From: a bacterium
Lineage (GTDB): Bacteria; Pseudomonadota; Gammaproteobacteria; Berkiellales; Berkiellaceae
Assembly (NCBI GenBank): GCA_009927065.1
Contig: RFNU01000070.1
Location: forward strand, 1-12,536
Direction: 5' to 3'
Length of the DNA stretch: 12,536 nucleotides
The notes beneath the pieces are model-generated. The model saw only the letters and a program-made list of their open reading frames with translations, was not told the DNA's origin and searched no databases. The position numbers and the translations under genes were made by a program. Shown piece by piece: positions 7,481 to 12,536 of the stretch. Position 1 is the first letter of the stretch. Every line of letters begins with the position of its first letter.

Positions 7481-8092
7481 GCGATTTAAGCTATTTTCGT
7501 TGGCTTGTTTTTGTAACTGATTCAATTTGTTCCACAAATAGCACACCAGCTTCGCTGTCTGCTCAACATCATACAAAGCACCGTGAGCTTCTTTAGGATT
7601 ATAACTAATATGTGCTTTGTATAATGCTTTAGCTAATACCGTTTCTTTTAAGAAAAATCCGGATAACGTCGCTGTGTCACATGTTGTAAATTGATGAAAT
7701 GGAGATTTTAGGTTATGACGTTGATAAGCTTTGTTGATAAAAGCTAAATCAAACCAAGCATTATGTCCTACTAAGATTGCCCGACGATAACCGGCTTTTT
7801 TTGCTTTTTCTAGAATAAAGGTAGCTAAGTTTTTTAAAATAATGGCTTCTGGTTCTGCAAAGCGAAGAGGATGTGAATGATCGATTTGGTGTATTTCCAT
7901 CGATTTTGGATCGAATTGGGCATTCTCAAAAGGTTCAACATGAAATGTTTCAGAAGAGCCTACACGAAGGCGACCATGTTCCAGATCAAGACATGCATAT
8001 GCAACCTCCAATATAGCATGGCGATCCGGATCAAGTCCGGAAGTTTCGCAATCGATAACGATTGGATAGTATTTGCCAAAAATATTGTTCAA
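7475..8092 (-). CDS. rnt: Ribonuclease T
   Basis: A DEDDh-family 3'-5' exoribonuclease that trims tRNA CCA ends and stable RNA 3' termini. The active-site residues are present: D14 and E16 (VIDCETSGLDP), D115 (GHNAWFD), H170 and D175 (AHGALYDVEQTA). HVEPF and PFHQFTTCDTA are also RNase T-specific. It has 205 residues against 215 in E. coli. The only start that keeps the first catalytic strand is TTG 8092: there is an in-frame stop shortly upstream and the next ATG is inside the domain. That TTG overlaps the TGA of the upstream unknown frame (TTGA), suggesting expression by coupling to it. Confidence 0.95.
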   Translation of the reverse strand: MNNIFGKYYPIVIDCETSGLDPDRHAILEVAYACLDLEHGRLRVGSSETFHVEPFENAQFDPKSMEIHQIDHSHPLRFAEPEAIILKNLATFILEKAKKAGYRRAILVGHNAWFDLAFINKAYQRHNLKSPFHQFTTCDTATLSGFFLKETVLAKALYKAHISYNPKEAHGALYDVEQTAKLVCYLWNKLNQLQKQANENSLNRS

Positions 8093-8373
8093 GTCGCTGT
8101 CTTTATAATAAAAATATCATTTGGGTATTTTGACATTCTTAACTTTGGATTACAAGTTTTGATCAATATTCTGTGTTTAATCTTATCAATATTGAGCATT
8201 TTTTCTAACACTACGTTTTGTCTCGAGATAATAAAAATTATACTTCTTTTCTTTCCAGCAATGGCTTGATCAAGAGAGAAGCCATGCGTGACTGAATAAG
8301 TACACTCGCTAGTGGCCACTGTCTTGATGTCATCGCATCTCAGATCAGTTGATTTGATCAAAACCCAGATCAA
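8089..8373 (-). CDS. Hypothetical 94-residue protein between dlh and rnt
   Basis: This open frame fills the whole gap between dlh and rnt and overlaps each by a TTGA (its TTG with the dlh stop, its TGA with the rnt TTG). That pattern is typical of coupled operon genes. The product is basic and mixed hydrophilic, with no signal peptide, membrane segment or motif I recognise. Against it being coding, arginine is almost always AGA here while the neighbours favour CGT, ATA codons are common, and the region holds repeated palindromes (TTGATCAA three times). An internal ATG 8333 opens only a two-codon frame. It is a real small gene or a spacer that happens to be open; I cannot decide. Confidence 0.4.
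   Translation of the reverse strand: MIWVLIKSTDLRCDDIKTVATSECTYSVTHGFSLDQAIAGKKRSIIFIISRQNVVLEKMLNIDKIKHRILIKTCNPKLRMSKYPNDIFIIKTAT
8159..8361. repeat. Three copies of palindrome TTGATCAA
   Basis: TTGATCAA occurs at 8159-8166, 8266-8273 and 8354-8361. The middle copy extends to CTTGATCAAG and the last to TTTGATCAAA. A further perfect palindrome, AGTGGCCACT, is at 8311-8320. I found no other TTGATCAA by eye in the window. Confidence 0.55.
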
Positions 8374-9140
8374 ACTAGCTGTTCTTTAAAAAAATCCATC
8401 GCATATTTTTTTACTCTCATCGCAGCTTGATGATTGTAAACTCTGCCCATGGAGCGCTCTAAGTCAGGATCGAAGGTTCCTGTTTTAGGATCGGTAAACG
8501 AGTGTTGAGCATGACTCATCATTATAATTTGCCAGTCAGGACAGTTCGCTACCGTTACTTCATCAGTAAAAGATAAAATGTCGTTGATAGGTACTTGAGG
8601 ATCGGCAAATCCATGCAGAATAAGCAAGTGTGATTTGATAGGGTATGTTTGCAATCTTGATGCTGTTAAGATTCCATGAGCGCTCACTCCTGCTTTTAAA
8701 GAAGCACCGCTACGAGCTAATTCCAACATACATTGCCCACCAAAACAAAATCCAATAGCGCCGATATTGTCTTTATTCACTAAAGGCTCTAACTGTAAGG
8801 CTTGAAAAGCTGATTGAGCTCTACGTCGCACTAAAGCACGGTCTTGTAAAAAAGGGCCTATCAGTTCAAAACAATCAGGTATTGTTGAGGCAGATTGAGC
8901 GTTACCATAAATATCAGCTGCCAGAACAATATACCCTTGCAAACAAAGATCATGAGCGTAATCAAGTGCAAAATCGCTTAATCCTTCAAAAGCTGGATAA
9001 ACAATAATAGCAGAGTACGTGTCTTTTGGTGTGGGAGGATAAAAAATTTTACCGATTAACTCTTGAGTTTCATCATAATAAGTTAATGATCTTACTTTTA
9101 TTTCTCGATCTTCTACCAATGTTAATGATGCATGAGACAT
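8370..9140 (-). CDS. Dienelactone hydrolase family protein
   Basis: A 256-residue cytoplasmic alpha/beta hydrolase. The nucleophile elbow is GFCFGG with Cys132, the acid is Asp180 in LHGFADPQVP, and the base is His213 in HAQHSF. Together they form the Cys-Asp-His triad of dienelactone hydrolases. The early strand IIVYPAFEGLSDF is also typical. Classical members open dienelactone in chlorocatechol breakdown, but most genomic homologues act on unknown esters or lactones, and no aromatic pathway genes are nearby. The start is well set: AAGGAGG (complement of 9147-9153) lies 6 nt before ATG 9140, the best ribosome site in the window. It heads the minus-strand group running into the 94-codon frame and rnt. 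Confidence 0.93.
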   Translation of the reverse strand: MSHASLTLVEDREIKVRSLTYYDETQELIGKIFYPPTPKDTYSAIIVYPAFEGLSDFALDYAHDLCLQGYIVLAADIYGNAQSASTIPDCFELIGPFLQDRALVRRRAQSAFQALQLEPLVNKDNIGAIGFCFGGQCMLELARSGASLKAGVSAHGILTASRLQTYPIKSHLLILHGFADPQVPINDILSFTDEVTVANCPDWQIIMMSHAQHSFTDPKTGTFDPDLERSMGRVYNHQAAMRVKKYAMDFFKEQLV

Positions 9141-9266
9141 TCATATCCTCCTTGAAATGAACTTTTAACCTATGATTACCATAACAGGAAAAATAAGCTT
9201 TGGCTATCATTGTTTTCTTCAATATTGTTCAATTTTACAATAAGTTGATAATTTTTTTATGTTTTA

Positions 9267-9299
9267 GTTTATTGGTGGTTTATTGGAGGAAAATATAAA
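9267..9299 (+). promoter_or_regulatory. Promoter with 11-bp-spaced direct repeat at -35
   Basis: GTTTATTGG occurs exactly twice (9267-9275, 9278-9286), offset 11 bp. It covers the place of the -35 box for a TATAAA -10 at 9294-9299. No good -35 hexamer is present, which is what an activator-dependent promoter looks like. OmpR/PhoB-type response regulators bind repeats of this spacing (family knowledge). The regulator is unknown. The region also carries the divergent 5' side of dlh. Confidence 0.42.
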
Positions 9300-9316
9300 C
9301 GACGATTAAAACGATT

Positions 9317-9404
9317 CTGACTATAAACGGTTTACATCACTCCTGTTTTCCGTTACAGTCAGGAAAGTCACTGACTTAACTGGCTATTTTAACGGCAATT
9401 TTTT
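9317..9404 (+). promoter_or_regulatory. Leader with competing hairpins (attenuator-like)
   Basis: A central strand CCGTTACAGTCAG (9350-9362) is complementary to two flanking blocks. Upstream these are CTGACT (9317-9322) and AACGG (9326-9330); downstream CTGACT (9371-9376) and TAACGG (9390-9395). Only one pairing can form at a time, and the downstream one is followed by CAATTTTTT (to 9404). There is no ATG between the candidate promoter and the gene at 9449, so a leader peptide is unlikely. Pairing is seen by eye; regulation is inferred. Confidence 0.4.
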
Positions 9405-9448
9405 ATATTTTTATTGTCGATAAACAGTCTTAATAAAGGGTTTATTCA

Positions 9449-10621
9449 ATGAAAAATAAAGATTTTATAAATATTGAAACACATTATTCACTTTCACAGC
9501 CTAATCAATCTGATTCAGTTTTTCACAAAGGAGAGGGGGTTTGGTTATGGGATATAGAGTCGTTGCAATATCTTGATTTAACAACAATGCAGAATCATGC
9601 AATTTTTGGTCATAGTCCTTCTCGTTTAGTCAAAGTTCTTGTTGAACAGGCACAAAATTTATCGTTGAATACAAATTTTGTCTACACTGATAGACTTGGG
9701 CCTTTTTTAAAAAAACTCAGTGAAATGACATTATTCGCACGATGCATGGCTTTTTCTTCGACCTATCAAGCGTACAGTGAAATGATTTTTTATAGTATGA
9801 ATGCTATCTCAAGATTAAAAAATTTAGCCACTGATGAGCTCAAGGTGGTTTTTTTATCATCAAGACATAAAGACTCTCATCCTTATGTAGATTTATTTCA
9901 TGGATGTTCATTCTTATCATTGAATGAAATTGATGAATTAGAGAAAGTTGAATCACAGTTATCTTTGGTTATTCTTGATTTATTAGATTTGAATCAGCCT
10001 AACTTATTATTGACACACGATACAGTCTTCAAGATAAAACAAATCACAAAACGCTCACAAGCGTTTTTAGTAGCCGATGAAAGTCATATTCCGCCAGGTT
10101 CTTTAGGCATTAATTTTGCTTTTCAAGCCTATGACCCACAACTCTTCGATGGATTTATTTTGGGTGAATATTTAGGTGGAGGATTGACCCCTATGTGTGC
10201 AGGAGGAGTCACTGAAAATGTTTTTCAGCAAGCAGGCACATTGCATTCTTCAATGTCATCACTTTATCCCTTGGGACCTGCTGTTGGTTTAGAATCGTTA
10301 TGTATGCTGGAAGAAATGTTTTTAGCAGAAAAAGCATTAGTAAAAGGTGCTATCATTCAAAATTATTTTGCACAAAGAAAATTCATCAAAGAGGTTTATT
10401 CTCATGGATTAATTTTCAAAATCATTCTTTCCGATGAGTGTGATATCAATACAATAGCGGCACAACTTAAAGATCAATTACTACTGTGTCATATCTTCAA
10501 TGATAAAATGTTGATGATCACTCCAGCTTTAATTATTTCGGAACAAGAAATAGAAATATTGCTTCAAAAATTAGGAAATATTTTTCCATTAGAGGTAGTC
10601 AAAGAGCTAAGCTCATCTTAA
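9449..10621 (+). CDS. Class III aminotransferase homologue, likely inactive
   Basis: The 390 residues follow the ornithine/acetylornithine aminotransferase fold from end to end. The N-terminal strand is VFHKGEGVWLWDIESLQYLDL, then GHS, then VADES with D210 in the place of the Asp that binds the PLP ring nitrogen. ILGEYLGGGLTP matches the LLGKALSGG segment. There the PLP-binding lysine is Glu240. The PLP phosphate loop NSG.EA reads SSTYQA, GTHGST..GNPL reads GTLHSSMSSLYPL, and the C-terminal substrate arginine (IIRFAPPL) reads MLMITPAL (Met356). It probably cannot transaminate; a binding, scaffold or regulatory role is possible. The frame is uninterrupted, so it is not simple decay. AAAGGG lies 8 nt before ATG 9449. 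Its TAA touches an ATG at 10621 that opens only an 11-codon frame. Confidence 0.85.
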   Translation: MKNKDFINIETHYSLSQPNQSDSVFHKGEGVWLWDIESLQYLDLTTMQNHAIFGHSPSRLVKVLVEQAQNLSLNTNFVYTDRLGPFLKKLSEMTLFARCMAFSSTYQAYSEMIFYSMNAISRLKNLATDELKVVFLSSRHKDSHPYVDLFHGCSFLSLNEIDELEKVESQLSLVILDLLDLNQPNLLLTHDTVFKIKQITKRSQAFLVADESHIPPGSLGINFAFQAYDPQLFDGFILGEYLGGGLTPMCAGGVTENVFQQAGTLHSSMSSLYPLGPAVGLESLCMLEEMFLAEKALVKGAIIQNYFAQRKFIKEVYSHGLIFKIILSDECDINTIAAQLKDQLLLCHIFNDKMLMITPALIISEQEIEILLQKLGNIFPLEVVKELSSS

Positions 10622-10675
10622 TGAAAAAACATGGAGGATCTGAGGAAGGCTTTTGAGCTTTTTTTGGAGTTATGG

Positions 10676-11275
10676 ATGAAAGGACTTTTTTTAGGAGCAC
10701 ACAGCCAGTTTGCTCGATCGCTTTTAAAAAACCAGCAATGGTCACATCTTCTTTTACAGAGTCAGCGTTTAACGCAACTACAAGAAATAGTCATGACATT
10801 GCCACAGGGCGTATCAGTAGAGCTTTTTCCTTGTGATTTTTTACAGCCAGAAGAAACACTGTTATTGAATTTTCAACAGCTGTTGACTCGCTTTTCACAT
10901 TTAGATGTTATTGTTTTAACAGTGGGGTCATGGAACTCATTTGCTGCTTTTGAGCATTTATCACTAGAAGAACTTTACATTGCCTGGCAAGTTAATTATT
11001 TCTATCCCCTCAGTTTGCTGAAACAAGCAATACCTTTGGCTAAAAAAGGGCTGAAATTAATCGCATGGACATTAGAAGATGATTTGTTAAAACAGCCTTT
11101 ATGGACCAGTATGGGGCCGATACTCAGTGCTTGGGAGGTTTTAGTAACACAAATAGCTCAAGAACAAAGCTGGACATTACAATTGCATAAAACATCTTTT
11201 ATGCGCTCAGCTCAATCATTGAAACTCTTCCCATCAGGAAATGAGTGTTCTGTATTACCAGAAATCGTTTTATGA
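10676..11275 (+). CDS. Degenerate short-chain dehydrogenase (YciK-like)
   Basis: A 199-residue Rossmann protein related to YciK-type SDRs. The first strand and turn are GLFLGAHSQFA, where TGxxxGIG is expected. LDVIVLTVGSW stands for the NNAG strand and QVNYFYPL keeps the structural Asn (N107). Aligned by eye with E. coli YciK without gaps through the active site, catalytic Ser becomes Leu, Tyr becomes Met146 and Lys becomes Leu150. The last part matches TxxMRxSAxxxxFP, then about 25 residues are missing. I chose ATG 10676 (GGAG 6 nt upstream). ATG 10631 would add 15 residues and would lie 9 nt after the pseudo-aminotransferase. Both genes look cotranscribed and both lack catalytic residues, suggesting a joint non-enzymatic role. 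Confidence 0.75.
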   Translation: MKGLFLGAHSQFARSLLKNQQWSHLLLQSQRLTQLQEIVMTLPQGVSVELFPCDFLQPEETLLLNFQQLLTRFSHLDVIVLTVGSWNSFAAFEHLSLEELYIAWQVNYFYPLSLLKQAIPLAKKGLKLIAWTLEDDLLKQPLWTSMGPILSAWEVLVTQIAQEQSWTLQLHKTSFMRSAQSLKLFPSGNECSVLPEIVL

Positions 11276-11298
11276 GTTCTCACACTCAGTAAGATTTT

Positions 11299-11940
11299 CT
11301 ATTCGGTTTTATGTAAAAAAATAGTTGCAATTTCTGAAACCGAATCCACTTCTTGTTGATAATGATAATGGGGATCGAATTCCAAATAACAACCATAGCG
11401 AGCAAAGACACCATGCATCAATGCGAGATGGGATGCTCGCAAATCCGTCGGCATATCTCCAACATAAATGCACTCATAAGGCTTTAATTCTAATTGGTTT
11501 GCACCGTATAACAATGGTGCTGGATGAGGTTTTTTATAGCCCAGAACCCCAGAACCAAGCATAATATCTAAATCTAAATTAAAGAGCTCACTGATTTTCT
11601 CACAAAAATGATGCTCTTTATTTGATATGATCCCTACTTTGCGCTGATTCTGTTTGATTTCAGTTAATAGTTCGATGGCTCCAGGATAAAATGTGGTGAA
11701 ACGATCTAAGTTTTTATCATAGTATGCTAAAAAATATTCATGGTGTTTTCTAATATCCCCCAATTCATGCCCTAAAAGATAATCAAGTAAAGCACGCGTA
11801 TCTATTCCACAAAGAAATTTTGCGGTAGGGCTTAATGGCTCAGTAATCCACTCTAATTCAAAGAACATTTTTTCAAAACTTGTTGGAGTGTCAAGCAAAG
11901 TGCCATCAAGATCGAACAAATAACCTTTAAAGAGAGACAT
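11299..11940 (-). CDS. HAD-family phosphatase (Gph/MupP type)
   Basis: A 213-residue haloacid dehalogenase phosphatase with a helical cap. Motif I is FDLDGTLLDT (nucleophile D10, acid D12), motif II Ser106 in GIISNKE, motif III Lys137 in GYKKPHP, and motif IV GDMPTD (D162, D166). Length and motif pattern match phosphoglycolate phosphatase (Gph) and the N-acetylmuramate-6-phosphate phosphatase MupP, which sequence alone separates poorly. In pseudomonads mupP sits next to a YciK-type SDR. Here a YciK-like gene also lies adjacent, though convergent, which mildly favours MupP and peptidoglycan recycling. The start ATG 11940 leads directly into the first strand; the ribosome site is weak (GAAAG). 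Confidence 0.9.
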   Translation of the reverse strand: MSLFKGYLFDLDGTLLDTPTSFEKMFFELEWITEPLSPTAKFLCGIDTRALLDYLLGHELGDIRKHHEYFLAYYDKNLDRFTTFYPGAIELLTEIKQNQRKVGIISNKEHHFCEKISELFNLDLDIMLGSGVLGYKKPHPAPLLYGANQLELKPYECIYVGDMPTDLRASHLALMHGVFARYGCYLEFDPHYHYQQEVDSVSEIATIFLHKTE

Positions 11941-11976
11941 AGTTTACTTTCAAATTGATGTTTTATTTTTAAATAT

Positions 11977-12045
11977 AGCCTGTTTTTACAAAAGAATATA
12001 TAAAGGAAAATGATCTCATATAATATAGGTCAAGCTAAACAGGCT
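11977..12045. repeat. 9-bp inverted repeat around AT-rich core
   Basis: AGCCTGTTT (11977-11985) and AAACAGGCT (12037-12045) are perfect inverted copies 51 bp apart. The rest of the 238-bp gap between the phosphatase and the secreted-protein gene (11941-12178) holds a TATAAT at 12061-12066 without a matching -35, a doubled AATAAGC, and nothing else I can support. Confidence 0.35.
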
Positions 12046-12178
12046 TAAGATATCAGTCTTTATAATAAGCAATAAGCTTAGCTGTAACAATCAGTTGATC
12101 TGTTTGGATTGAACATGGAATTTTATTTAAAGTCAAGCTAGCCTTTCATTAAAGGATTGATATCAAAAAGTTCCTGCG

Positions 12179-12536
12179 ATGAAAAAATCAATAATTATTG
12201 GCTGGACAATACTCTCATCATTAATTACCCCCCCATAATAGCTGATGAGTCATTTCAACTCGAATGGTCTGGGGCAAGCCTGGGAAACTCGGTAAGAGCA
12301 ACTAGTGTCCTGACGTTAAATAGTACGGGTATTGGTTATTTAACAAATAATTATACGAATAGTCCTTATCAAAGCGGTAAAGTTATTACCCGGAATCCTT
12401 CTGGATTGAGCATAACAGGATTTAGTACAACTATCAGTGGCGATCCAGATTATAATGGAACCTATAGCTTGAACAAAACACGTGCGCAATCCTTTTCGTT
12501 GACGGGAAGGTCAAGCACGTCCTGCTCTTTGTTTAA
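12179..12536 (+). pseudogene. Secreted-protein gene frameshifted at a C7 tract, cut by window
   Basis: ATG 12179 opens a clear signal-peptide start (MKKSIIIGWTILSSLIT) that stops at TAA 12236 just after seven C residues (12228-12234). Reading on from 12235 in the shifted frame gives an open frame to the window end (about 100 codons), starting IIADESFQLEWSG. With five or eight C the two parts join into one secreted precursor with a plausible signal-peptidase site after IIA. The mature part is rich in Ser, Thr, Gly and Asn with many short alternating strands, as in extracellular beta proteins; no family is recognised. Its base composition seems more GC-rich than its neighbours. It may be phase-variable, a pseudogene, or a homopolymer sequencing error. 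The 3' end lies outside the window. Confidence 0.6.

Noticed and set aside
7877..8269. 130-codon plus-strand frame with a very hydrophobic end
   Set aside because: It lies antisense to the start of rnt and the adjacent gap. The hydrophobicity comes from the T-rich strand, and it has no ribosome site or recognisable motif.
8349..8361. Possible FNR/ANR box TTGAT-TTG-ATCAA
   Set aside because: The half-sites are spaced by three bases; FNR-type sites need four. It is listed instead with the TTGATCAA palindromes.
10621..10656. Eleven-codon frame starting in the TAATG at the pseudo-aminotransferase stop
   Set aside because: No ribosome site of its own and no sign of a product; the ATG is probably fortuitous.
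12156..12242. Alternative TTG start at 12156 in the second frame, avoiding the frameshift
   Set aside because: The product would lack a signal peptide and the AAAGGA abuts the TTG with no spacing. The signal-peptide frame from ATG 12179 is far more convincing.

Overview
The window is AT-rich bacterial DNA, most likely from a gammaproteobacterium. RNase T, an RsxB-type ferredoxin next to endonuclease III, and a YciK-like reductase all point that way. Condensin is of the Smc-ScpAB type rather than MukBEF, which excludes enterobacteria and fits Legionellales or Coxiellaceae-like, often host-associated lineages. That placement is inference from gene content and base composition; no marker here names a genus.

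Layout: (1) 1-53 is a nested palindrome, followed by a membrane protein of the DUF1295 / steroid-reductase-like family (76-861, +). (2) A tRNA-Ser(UGA) gene lies on the minus strand (955-1045) with its own promoter. (3) A minus-strand group runs trpS, an 18-codon small frame, scpA, scpB. The small frame sits behind three tandem 10-bp repeats. (4) A plus-strand operon metG-rsxB-nth is driven from a duplicated promoter and diverges from trpS. (5) A minus-strand group dlh, unknown 94-codon frame, rnt converges on nth. (6) A plus-strand pair encodes a class III aminotransferase homologue and a short-chain dehydrogenase homologue. By eye both have lost their catalytic residues. They are preceded by a long leader with competing RNA hairpins and an 11-bp direct repeat over the -35 region. 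(7) A HAD phosphatase of the Gph/MupP type lies on the minus strand. (8) At the right edge is the start of a secreted-protein gene, broken by a frameshift exactly at a run of seven C residues in its signal-peptide region.

The housekeeping genes (trpS, metG, scpAB, nth, rnt, tRNA-Ser) look intact. The most interesting parts are the accessory features: the two adjacent pseudoenzymes with attenuator-like control, the poly-C frameshift, the orphan RsxB that keeps its nth neighbour without the rest of the Rsx/Rnf complex, and several small regulatory repeats.
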